Positions 1-6,442 of a stretch of 12,224 bases of DNA are shown here, piece after piece. This stretch comes from an uncultured Eubacteriales bacterium (GTDB lineage: Bacteria > Bacillota > Clostridia > Christensenellales > CAG-917). Positions within the stretch are counted from its first letter, which is position 1, and each line of letters opens with the position of its first letter. The position numbers and the translations under genes were made by a program. The notes under the pieces are model-generated. The model saw nothing but the letters and a program-made list of their open reading frames with translations. It was not told the origin of the DNA and did not search any database. Location: NCBI GenBank assembly GCA_900547975.1, contig URIX01000051.1, positions 1-12,224 on the forward strand. The letters are read 5' to 3'.

Positions 1-185
1 CGCTTCGCGTGGGGCAACACTCAGCACTCGCATAGATAGGGACATTTCTCTACTTATGCCACTGCGCTTTGTGCGCCAGCTTCGCATCCAAACGGCGCAG
101 TCGCTTGTACTATCCGTCAAGCTCGGCGTTCGCTTTCTCGCCGCCGTTGCGGCTCGTGTTCCGTCTACGAATTAGCACATGTCGT
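1..185. other. Intergenic end of window, hairpin-rich, no gene seen
   Basis: I see no credible reading frame here. The stretch lies downstream of rlmH and carries several potential stem-loops: 30-59, a GC-rich inverted repeat (61-67 with 95-101), and a short perfect stem (140-144 with 149-153, loop CGTT). None is followed by a T-run in the minus direction, so I cannot name a terminator for the rlmH operon. Positions 151-170 resemble, in reverse orientation, the core of the 40-nt repeat at the other end of the window. It could be an intergenic repeat or the edge of a structured element continuing outside the window. Confidence 0.5.
30..59 (+). other. Stem-loop, possibly a structured RNA element
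   Basis: GCATA at 30-34 pairs with TATGC at 55-59, and the pairing continues inward to AGGGA at 38-42 against TCTCT at 47-51, with loop CATT. The result is a 13-position stem with one mismatch. Two positions (35/54 and 40/49) are G-U pairs only if the plus strand is the RNA; read from the minus strand they become C-A mismatches. The structure therefore favours a plus-strand transcript, although no plus-strand gene is visible nearby. Confidence 0.4.
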
Positions 186-644
186 TCATTTATGGTAAGG
201 TAAGTTGGCGTTGATACTCAACGCCCTATAAACCTGCTCACATAGCATCACGCGAAACAACTGATGGGGAAAAGTCGGCTTGCCGAAGGATAGCACGAGA
301 TTTGCACGCGAGCGAAGGTCATCGGTGTGTCCGTGACTGCCGCCGATGAGAAAGGAAAATTCGCTTTCGCCGTCGTTGCATTTGGTTTTTATGAGGTCGG
401 CGAGTTGTTCGCTTGAAAACTCTTTGCCGCGAAAGTCCATTGCGACGATATATCCTTTTGCTTTCGAGAGCAACTGCTCGCTTTCGATACGCTGTTGTTC
501 GGCGGGCGTTTTGCCTTGCGGCGCGTCGGGAAGTTCGACGACTTTGACCTCGGCAAAGCGCGAGGCGCGTTTGAGATACTCTGCGATTGCATCGGTGAAA
601 TATTTTTCTTTGATTTTGCCGATTGCGATAATATTGATTTTCAT
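186..644 (-). CDS. rlmH: 23S rRNA (pseudouridine(1915)-N(3))-methyltransferase RlmH
   Basis: RlmH is a small SPOUT-class enzyme that uses S-adenosylmethionine to methylate N3 of pseudouridine 1915 in helix 69 of 23S rRNA on assembled 70S ribosomes. The 152-residue product matches the family size. It starts MKINIIAIGK, as RlmH proteins do. It carries the cofactor-knot motif FLIGGSHGH at 98-106 and the C-terminal TFPHQL (124-129), EQVYRA (136-141) and terminal PYHK signatures. The longer open frame upstream (to 833) is not used: homology begins at this ATG, whose first bases overlap the upstream gene's stop as ATGA. It is the last gene of the walJ-CPBP-CPBP-rlmH group. In Bacillus, rlmH also lies near walJ and an HtrA-type protease gene. 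The call is very secure. Confidence 0.96.
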   Translation of the reverse strand: MKINIIAIGKIKEKYFTDAIAEYLKRASRFAEVKVVELPDAPQGKTPAEQQRIESEQLLSKAKGYIVAMDFRGKEFSSEQLADLIKTKCNDGESEFSFLIGGSHGHTDDLRSRANLVLSFGKPTFPHQLFRVMLCEQVYRALSINANLPYHK

Positions 645-1603
645 CTCATCATACCCCACGCAAAACTGAACGCCGTGGCGCAGATTCCCACCGCCACCGT
701 AAGCATAAACGGAACGTCCTTGTAAAGGGGCAAAACGTCGGTTGCGCTTGCGAAAGGAACGTCGGATATACGCTCGTGTTTTACGGCGTCTTTGCGCATA
801 ACGAAGAAGAAAAGCGTAAGCAGGCACGCGCACACGACCACGAGAGCCGCCGCCACCGCAAAGCCTAAATTCGAGCCGTAAAACCAGTTAGAGATTTTGT
901 TGATAAAGTCGAATGCGCCGCCGTTTTGGGAAACGTATTCCGAAAACACGCTGTACGCGTTATTGGCAACGTGAATGAGAATTCCGCCCCATATGGAATC
1001 GGTGTAATACGCAATGAGCGCGACGGTTGCGCCGAAAAAGAACGTATAACCCGTCTGAACGATGTTCTGGTGCATAAGCGAAAACAACACGGCAGACACG
1101 AGCACGAACTTCCATTTGCACTCTTTGTAGCCTGCCCTTAAAAGACCTCTGTGCGCGATTTCCTCGCAAAATCCGGGAAGCACGGCAACCAAAAACAGTT
1201 CCTTAAGCAGCGTGCCGACGCTATCGTAGTCGGTGCTTGACGGAATGTGGGTGTAACCTATCATTCTCAACACCATCTGCCACACGAAGGATATGCCGCT
1301 CGAAACGACGATTGCGCAAACGCACATAGGGATTATCAAAAGCCAATTTTTTGCGGATATTTTTTTGAAACCGAAATCGGAAACGATATCCTTTGCCTTC
1401 TCGCCCCTACGCTTTGCGGTGAGAGAATACAAAAACACGCTTATAAACGCAAAAATGGCTATCTGCACTACGCACGAGAAAAACGCGTCCGAATCCTTTA
1501 TATTCAATGCGGAATAAATATCCAAAGCCGATGCTATACGCAAAAGAAGCGTGCATAGCACGACGACGAAATATATCCAACCTACGCTCGTTCGCTTCGT
1601 CAT
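641..1603 (-). CDS. CPBP family intramembrane glutamic endopeptidase (second of a tandem pair)
   Basis: This is a 320-residue polytopic membrane protein of the CPBP (CAAX protease and bacteriocin-processing, Abi) family, relatives of Rce1 that cleave substrates within the membrane. All three family motifs are present: EExxxR at 147-152 (EEIAHR), FxxxH at 174-178 (FSLMH) and HxxxN at 211-215 (HVANN). The active site is therefore predicted intact. Hydrophobic segments fall near 9-27, 41-62, 88-110, 133-146, 165-180, 185-200, 203-220, 246-270 and 298-318. The start at 1603 follows the upstream gene by an ATGA overlap and opens directly with a membrane protein N-terminus; the upstream extension of the frame to 1741 is a shadow of the neighbouring gene. 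FSLMHxNxVQT is shared with the preceding gene, marking a tandem duplication. Substrate is unknown: bacteriocin immunity, prenyl-protein processing and envelope signalling are all possible in this family. Confidence 0.9.
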   Translation of the reverse strand: MTKRTSVGWIYFVVVLCTLLLRIASALDIYSALNIKDSDAFFSCVVQIAIFAFISVFLYSLTAKRRGEKAKDIVSDFGFKKISAKNWLLIIPMCVCAIVVSSGISFVWQMVLRMIGYTHIPSSTDYDSVGTLLKELFLVAVLPGFCEEIAHRGLLRAGYKECKWKFVLVSAVLFSLMHQNIVQTGYTFFFGATVALIAYYTDSIWGGILIHVANNAYSVFSEYVSQNGGAFDFINKISNWFYGSNLGFAVAAALVVVCACLLTLFFFVMRKDAVKHERISDVPFASATDVLPLYKDVPFMLTVAVGICATAFSFAWGMMR

Positions 1604-2685
1604 ATCAGCCCCGCGATAAAGCCATACAGCCAGTATGCGCACACGAGTGCGAGCGCAATCCATACACCCGTCAAATTCTGATTTTTGCCTATATACTCGA
1701 CGCCGTTGCTTTCCTCGAGTTCGTAGCGGATTTTCTTCCACCCCTGCTTCGTAAACAAGGATATCAAGAAGCGCGCCAAGCCTTTGAACACGTTTTCTTT
1801 TTGCTCGGTTACGCTCGACGTTGCGACGATTGTGAAGCCGTCCTCTCGATATACGTTGCTCACGAGGCCTTTTTTACGCTTAGCGCCGGCGCGGTAGAAA
1901 AGATAGAGCAGGCACGCAAGCAAGAACAAGCCGACGATGACGCTCGCCGCGCCCGTAAGCCAGTTGTAATAGCCGAGTTTGACATACAAAGCGTCCACCT
2001 GCGGCAAATACGCCGTCAGCGTGAGGGATATAAAATTGTTGAAAAAGTGGATTATCACGCCTGCCCACACCGAACCCGAAAGCGCGACTACGATTGCAAG
2101 CACCACTCCCAAGCCGAATTGATGTACGGTTTGAACGGGATTTGCGTGCATAAGCGAGAAAAACAGCCCCGACATCAGCACGCCGAACCATATATCTCTC
2201 GTCGCAAGCCCCGAAAAAACGGTGCCGCGCATAAAGATTTCCTCGCCGATTGCAGGCATAATCGCAAGCACGAAAAGCGCGAGAAAATAGTATCCTACGT
2301 TTGAAAATTCGGGCATAGTGACGCCCGGTCCGTGATAGCCGATAACGCCCAAGAACGCCGACCACGCGTTTGCCAAAGGCAAAAACACGAGTATGGTTGC
2401 AATGGCGATAAACGGCAATATTACGATTTGCAAAGCGTTGAGTCTGCCTTTGAGTTTTGCGACGTTTACAATATCGATTTTGCGAACGCGCGCATACGTA
2501 AAGACGGTTGCGATAAAGCCTATTTGCATAATCGCATAGCCGCACCAACTGTAAACGCTCATACCGTCGAGGGTTGCGGAAGAATTTCTCAGAGCGAGCG
2601 ACAAAAACAACGACAGCAAACTGCCGACGCATATGCCCATAAGATAGATTGACGAACTTTCGCTTGCGCCTATCGTCTTTCTCAT
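1600..2685 (-). CDS. CPBP family intramembrane glutamic endopeptidase with C-terminal extension (first of a tandem pair)
   Basis: A 361-residue membrane protein of the CPBP/Abi metalloprotease family. Catalytic motifs are complete: EExxxR at 148-153 (EEIFMR), FxxxH at 176-180 (FSLMH) and HxxxN at 213-217 (HFFNN). Beyond the core, after a helix at about 244-264, comes a polar, mostly soluble stretch (265-335) rich in Lys and Glu, then a final hydrophobic helix (339-360). The downstream paralogue has only a short spacer at that place. The ATG at 2685 overlaps the walJ stop as ATGA, and the gene's own stop overlaps the next ATG in the same way, so the pair should be made together with WalJ and RlmH. 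The two proteins might act as a heteromer or on different substrates; the sequence does not decide this. Confidence 0.9.
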   Translation of the reverse strand: MRKTIGASESSSIYLMGICVGSLLSLFLSLALRNSSATLDGMSVYSWCGYAIMQIGFIATVFTYARVRKIDIVNVAKLKGRLNALQIVILPFIAIATILVFLPLANAWSAFLGVIGYHGPGVTMPEFSNVGYYFLALFVLAIMPAIGEEIFMRGTVFSGLATRDIWFGVLMSGLFFSLMHANPVQTVHQFGLGVVLAIVVALSGSVWAGVIIHFFNNFISLTLTAYLPQVDALYVKLGYYNWLTGAASVIVGLFLLACLLYLFYRAGAKRKKGLVSNVYREDGFTIVATSSVTEQKENVFKGLARFLISLFTKQGWKKIRYELEESNGVEYIGKNQNLTGVWIALALVCAYWLYGFIAGLI

Positions 2686-3458
2686 AGAATTTCAAAAACC
2701 TCGCTTCTTCTTGATTGATGCGCGACGTACAATTCGATGTCGCTTTGCTTTTCTTTGATTGCGCGTTCCACCGTTTCGAACGCCTTTTGTTCGGTGTTGT
2801 TGTTTTCGCTTATATGCCCCAAAACGAGCTGTTTTATGCGCGAATCGTCGCACAAAATTGACGTTATTCTTGCTGTTTCGTCGTTTGAAAGATGCCCGGT
2901 ATCGGAAAGGATTCTCGCTTTGAGCATAGGCGGATAGTTGCCGTTTTTGAGCATTTCGGTATTGTAATTTGCTTCGAGCAGCACGACCTCGCTGTCCTTT
3001 ACGTTGCGGATAACTCCTTTTGTCGGCACTCCGATGTCGGTTGCCACGCTGCATCTTGCGCCCTCGCAATCGAAAGTGTACGCAAGCGGATACGCCGCGT
3101 CGTGCGGAATACGGAACGGCTCTACATCTATATCTCCGATTTTGAATCCGCCTTCGTAGTCGGCAACGTCCGTCACGTTCTTGACGTCCATTTTATTGCA
3201 AATCGCACGTGCGGTGAGCGGATGGACATACACTTTTGTGTATGACGACAATTTGAAAAGTCCCGCGATATGGTCGCTATGCTCGTGAGTTATCACGACG
3301 CCGTCAACATCGTTCGGCTTCAAGCCGAACTCGGAAAGCGCGCTTGAAATCCTCGTAAACGAAATGCCTGCGTCAACCAAAATTGCCGTTGAATTTGATA
3401 ATATGAGCGTGGCGTTTCCCTTGCTTCCGCTTGCAAGCGATACGAGTTTTAGCGACAT
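2682..3458 (-). CDS. walJ: WalJ/YycJ-type MBL-fold metallo-hydrolase
   Basis: A 258-residue soluble metallo-beta-lactamase-fold protein. It begins with the family's characteristic SLASGSKGNAT (7-17) and has DAG at 29-31, the metal-binding HEHSDH at 58-63, then H119 (RIPHD), D141 (ATDIG), H189 (GHLSND) and H215 (LGHISENNN), a full dinuclear metal site. In B. subtilis walJ (yycJ) belongs to the walRKHI cell-wall operon and has been linked to coordinating cell division with DNA replication; the enzyme is usually regarded as a nuclease-like hydrolase of unsettled substrate. No walR or walK is in this window, so the gene is separated from its two-component system here or lies elsewhere in the genome. 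The ATG is preceded by AAAGGG with a 6-nt gap. Its stop overlaps the first CPBP gene. Confidence 0.92.
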   Translation of the reverse strand: MSLKLVSLASGSKGNATLILSNSTAILVDAGISFTRISSALSEFGLKPNDVDGVVITHEHSDHIAGLFKLSSYTKVYVHPLTARAICNKMDVKNVTDVADYEGGFKIGDIDVEPFRIPHDAAYPLAYTFDCEGARCSVATDIGVPTKGVIRNVKDSEVVLLEANYNTEMLKNGNYPPMLKARILSDTGHLSNDETARITSILCDDSRIKQLVLGHISENNNTEQKAFETVERAIKEKQSDIELYVAHQSRRSEVFEIL

Positions 3459-3475
3459 TATATACCCTTTTTTGA

Positions 3476-3509
3476 GGGGAAAACGAATCGCAAAAGCAAT
3501 TCGTTCCCC
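3476..3509. other. Stem-loop in the walJ leader/spacer
   Basis: GGGG (3476-3479) and AACGAAT (3482-3488) pair with ATTCGTT (3499-3505) and CCCC (3506-3509), leaving a two-base bulge and a loop around AAAA. In the minus direction the hairpin is followed by TCAAAAAAGGG, not a U-run, so it is not an intrinsic terminator for the operon. In the plus direction it is followed by TATTTTCGTTTG, which is more terminator-like, but no plus-strand gene needs it. It may protect or segment the mRNA between the membrane-protein genes and walJ. Confidence 0.5.
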
Positions 3510-3548
3510 CTATTTTCGTTTGTTTTATTGTTCGGTTTGCACTTTGGC

Positions 3549-4397
3549 TTAAATTTCTCTCGAGAGATTTTCGGCGTTTTCAATCTTGTCGTCGAGTTTG
3601 TTGAGAAGAACGGCAAATACTATCGACAGCACGAGATTTACGAGCGAAAGCACCAAAATGACGAGGAATCCCACGTTTTGACTTGCATCGAAAGTCTTGT
3701 CGACAAGCCATTTGACAAGCACTGCGAGCATTGCGCCCGAAGCGACAAGCGCGAAGATAAAGTTGAGCGCGCGAGGATACTTGCCGCAGATTACGGCAAC
3801 GAGCGACGCAATCGTCATAAGCGCACTAACCGCCGCAACGCCTATGTACGCCGGATATCTCAGCGGTCTGAGTTCGAATCCGTTGGCGACCCAATCTTTA
3901 ATTTTGCCTATAATGTCGAATTGCTCGATAGACACCGAGCCGATATTCTTGACGAAGTACGACAAGATGAACGGAAGCACGACGAGTGCGGACAATATGA
4001 ACGTGACGAGTGCGAAGATTCTGGGTTGAATCTTGCCTCTCTTTTTGACCTTGCGAGCGGCAATCGTTTCAAAATCGGTTGCTTCGTCGTTTTCGACGGT
4101 CGCTTGCGCATATCCGTTCTGACCTCTGCCGTCCGTTCTCAAAACGCTGCTGTCCTGCGTCATATACGGCACGACTGCAAGCGGAACGACGATTGGTTGA
4201 AGTTGAACGGTGTTATGTTTCGGCGCGACGATAGGCACGGGGCCGCCCGTTCCGACGGTTTTTATAACCGTAACGTCCGAGCCTGCTTCGGGTTGCGGCG
4301 CGGTGTACGCTTCCGCCTCGAACATAGGCTCGTCTTCGACCTTTATCTCGCTTGCGGGGGTCATAACGATTTCATGTTTTTTGTCTTTTTTCGACAT
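3549..4397 (-). CDS. Uncharacterised four-helix membrane protein with long polar N-terminal tail
   Basis: I do not recognise this 282-residue protein. Residues 1-125 are polar, Pro/Val/Glu-rich and look disordered. They are followed by a basic patch (KVKKRGK, 116-122) and four hydrophobic segments near 128-148, 184-204, 212-231 and 242-266, then a short charged end. The basic patch suggests the tail is cytoplasmic. Residues 67-81 (QPIVVPLAVVPYMTQ) match a segment in the tail of the zinc-ribbon protein two genes upstream (10 of 15 identical). The helix region resembles the adjacent gene's product (ALVxxxLSALVVLP against ALVASALVLLP), so the two are distant paralogues. A strong GAGGAGG ribosome binding site 4 nt before the ATG fixes the start, and only 15 nt separate it from the upstream stop. 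Role unknown; an envelope protein working with its two neighbours is an inference from context. Confidence 0.85.
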   Translation of the reverse strand: MSKKDKKHEIVMTPASEIKVEDEPMFEAEAYTAPQPEAGSDVTVIKTVGTGGPVPIVAPKHNTVQLQPIVVPLAVVPYMTQDSSVLRTDGRGQNGYAQATVENDEATDFETIAARKVKKRGKIQPRIFALVTFILSALVVLPFILSYFVKNIGSVSIEQFDIIGKIKDWVANGFELRPLRYPAYIGVAAVSALMTIASLVAVICGKYPRALNFIFALVASGAMLAVLVKWLVDKTFDASQNVGFLVILVLSLVNLVLSIVFAVLLNKLDDKIENAENLSREI

Positions 4398-4412
4398 ACT
4401 TCCTCCTCGCGA

Positions 4413-5195
4413 TTATTTGAGATAACCGCACTTGTCGCGATTGATGATTGCACCGACGACGCACAAAACGAGATATGCCGCGCCCGAAACGACGAGCGTG
4501 AACAATTCGCTTTGCGCGAACCCGAAAATGAAATCCGCGACAAAATCTATACGTTCGATTCCGATTGCGCTTGCACCCACGAGGCTTGCAACGAATATCG
4601 CAATCAAACACAGCGCGTAGATGACCGCACCTTTTACGAACTTTATCGGCTTAACCGCGCCGAATATCGCAAAACAGGATTTTATCACGTTGATTAGCAC
4701 GCATAAAATGCCTATTGTGAGAATAAGCGACGGTATCGTGTTTATCCATATCGCGCCGACTTCTTCCCCTTTCCAACCGAGTGCCGCCGTCTGCTCGAAA
4801 GCGGAAATGAGGTTGCGAATGACGTTGAATTTGTCGGGGACGAGCACAAAAGGCGCGTCGACTTGTGCGCCTATCACGCCGAGTATATATGGCAAAAGAA
4901 CCAACGCCGAAGCGACGAGGGCAATCACGCCGCTCGCCATATTTTTCGCTCTCTTTCCTCTTTTCCACTTCTTGTTGACTTCCTCGCGCTTGGGTTGGAA
5001 GTCGTCTTGGGTGGATACGATACGAGCGGAATCCGAATCGGGCGTTTCCTTCGTGACGATTGTCGGCTCTATAACGTACTGCTGCATAACGGTGGGCATA
5101 ACGTGATAGGCGGCGTTGTCAATGGGCGAAGGCGCGAGTCTTATGCCCGCGTCGTCAACGCTTCGATTCTTGTTTTTGTTGATCTTCTCTGCCAT
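4413..5195 (-). CDS. Uncharacterised four-helix membrane protein, paralogue of its downstream neighbour
   Basis: I do not recognise this 260-residue protein. A polar tail (1-85) ends in a basic stretch (NKKWKRGKRAK, 74-84) and leads into four hydrophobic segments near 88-110, 151-173, 186-211 and 231-251. The layout, the basic patch before helix 1, and the helix-1 sequence IALVASALVLLPYIL mirror the next gene (FALVTFILSALVVLPFIL), supporting an old tandem duplication. After helix 1, DKFNVIRNLISAF (121-133) aligns with EQFDIIGKIKDWV in the partner. The tail contains PTVMQQYVIEP (34-44), similar to PLMQYVPQEQTP in the zinc-ribbon protein encoded just upstream. The ATG lies 15 nt after that gene's stop; the ribosome binding site before it (CAGGAT) is weak and very close, so translation may depend on the upstream gene. 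Function unknown. Confidence 0.85.
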   Translation of the reverse strand: MAEKINKNKNRSVDDAGIRLAPSPIDNAAYHVMPTVMQQYVIEPTIVTKETPDSDSARIVSTQDDFQPKREEVNKKWKRGKRAKNMASGVIALVASALVLLPYILGVIGAQVDAPFVLVPDKFNVIRNLISAFEQTAALGWKGEEVGAIWINTIPSLILTIGILCVLINVIKSCFAIFGAVKPIKFVKGAVIYALCLIAIFVASLVGASAIGIERIDFVADFIFGFAQSELFTLVVSGAAYLVLCVVGAIINRDKCGYLK

Positions 5196-5210
5196 ATCCT
5201 GTTCGATTTG

Positions 5211-6392
5211 TCAATTTTTCTTGTTTTGAACGGGTTGCGCTTTGAGGGGTTGCGCCTTTTGCGGCGTTTGTTCTTGCGGAACGTACTGCATAAGCGGTTG
5301 CTCTTGCGTGACGTACGGCACGAACGCAACGGGTTGAACTATGGGCGGCATTTGATAAGGCTTGCCGTCCTCGCCCATAAAGAATCCTGGCGTCGGATAT
5401 TGGGGCATACCTGCCGCACCCGGTTGCGCGGGATACGGATAAGTCGGATAGGGATAAGGCGCATATCCGCCTTGATAAGGCATTCTGCTCGGACCGGAAA
5501 AGTCCGCTTGTTGCTCTTTTTCGGGTTCTTTTTCAGCCACGGGTTTTTCTTCTTGCACGGGCGCGTTGAGTTCGTCGACAAACTCGTCGAGCGTGGGTGC
5601 TTTCTTCGTTTCGAGGTCCGCAGTCGGCGCGGGTATAATCTGTTGTTTGCGCTTTACGGGCGGACTTTGTTTAATCTTGTTTTTGGCAAGGAGAAGCAGG
5701 GCTCGCGCCTTGTTTCTGCCGCAATGCGTGCAAGCGGTTGCGGTGAGCGGATTTATAGTGCCGCAAGCGGGACAAACGTACGTGTCGCCGTCGATGTCGT
5801 CCTCGTCGATTTGAGTGTACGGATCAGCGTAGTATTTTGAATAGGTTTTGAGCGCGGCGGACATCTTTTTCAAAAGTTCGACGTCCTCCGAGCCGAGTTC
5901 GTTGAGTTTTTGACGATATTTTTCGAGATTTTCCGCTTTCACGCGGTATTCTTCCTCGCTCTTTTGGCGGTATTCTTCAACTTGTTGAAGTGCTTTTTCT
6001 CTTTCGTCGTCGGCTTTTGCACGCTTTTCGGCAATCTCTTTGTCGATTGCCGCCATACGGTCGCGTTCCATATTGTCGAGACGAAGTTTCGCCTTGCGAG
6101 CGTCGAGCATATCCTCATCGCTGTGCGTTTCGCTTTCAACGACTATCGGCGCGCCGCAGGACACGCAAAACTTTGCGCCGGGAAGATTTTTCGTTCCGCA
6201 AACGGCGCAAACAGGCTTGCGCATAACCTGCAAAATGCCGCCGCACTTTGCGCAGTATCTACTGCCCGCGCTGTTTTTTGCGTGACAAACGGGACAGATC
6301 GTCTGATAATTTTCAACGACGTCCGCACCGCAAGTCGAACAAAAGGCTTGTCCAGGTTTTACTTCATTTCCGCATATCTTGCAAACAAACAT
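5211..6392 (-). CDS. Multi-zinc-ribbon protein with coiled coil and Pro/Tyr-rich tail
   Basis: A 393-residue soluble protein with four CxxC...CxxC zinc ribbons. Three are consecutive at the N-terminus (Cys 4/7/18/21, 33/36/47/50 and 62/65/76/79), and a fourth (207/210/221/224) follows a highly charged, probably coiled-coil helix (about 92-185). The remainder is low complexity: a Lys/Pro/Glu linker (240-297), a PYP-repeat section (301-335), and a Gln/Pro tail with VPYVTQ (358-363) and further QP repeats. All 16 cysteines are intact. The double-psi-free, rubredoxin-like zinc ribbons are common in Bacillota scaffold or regulatory proteins, but I cannot assign a family or reaction. It heads a three-gene group with two membrane proteins, one of which shares the VPYxTQ segment, so an adaptor role at the membrane is a reasonable guess. 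The start has a GGGTGAAAG ribosome binding site; glnS ends 50 nt upstream without a clear terminator. Confidence 0.85.
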   Translation of the reverse strand: MFVCKICGNEVKPGQAFCSTCGADVVENYQTICPVCHAKNSAGSRYCAKCGGILQVMRKPVCAVCGTKNLPGAKFCVSCGAPIVVESETHSDEDMLDARKAKLRLDNMERDRMAAIDKEIAEKRAKADDEREKALQQVEEYRQKSEEEYRVKAENLEKYRQKLNELGSEDVELLKKMSAALKTYSKYYADPYTQIDEDDIDGDTYVCPACGTINPLTATACTHCGRNKARALLLLAKNKIKQSPPVKRKQQIIPAPTADLETKKAPTLDEFVDELNAPVQEEKPVAEKEPEKEQQADFSGPSRMPYQGGYAPYPYPTYPYPAQPGAAGMPQYPTPGFFMGEDGKPYQMPPIVQPVAFVPYVTQEQPLMQYVPQEQTPQKAQPLKAQPVQNKKN

Positions 6393-6442
6393 ATTGCTTT
6401 CACCCGAATATCTTTGTGTTGTTTATCGTTTTACCTTAAAAA

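Noticed and set aside
645..833. Upstream extension of rlmH
   Set aside because: It overlaps the CPBP gene and is Arg-rich without homology. RlmH proteins start at MKI, and the ATGA overlap marks the true start.
3453..3463. TATAAT overlapping the walJ start codon as a promoter -10
   Set aside because: Transcription would begin inside walJ after its start, and no -35 lies at the right distance. The A/T-rich bases more likely serve the ribosome binding region.
3528..4697. 389-codon plus-strand open frame antisense to the membrane-protein genes
   Set aside because: It crosses two real genes and their junction, is rich in Arg/Asp/Cys/His as expected for a shadow frame, and has no ribosome binding site.
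4863..5840. 325-codon plus-strand open frame antisense to the zinc-ribbon gene
   Set aside because: It is an Arg/Leu-rich shadow. The minus strand encodes clear zinc ribbons with regularly spaced cysteines.
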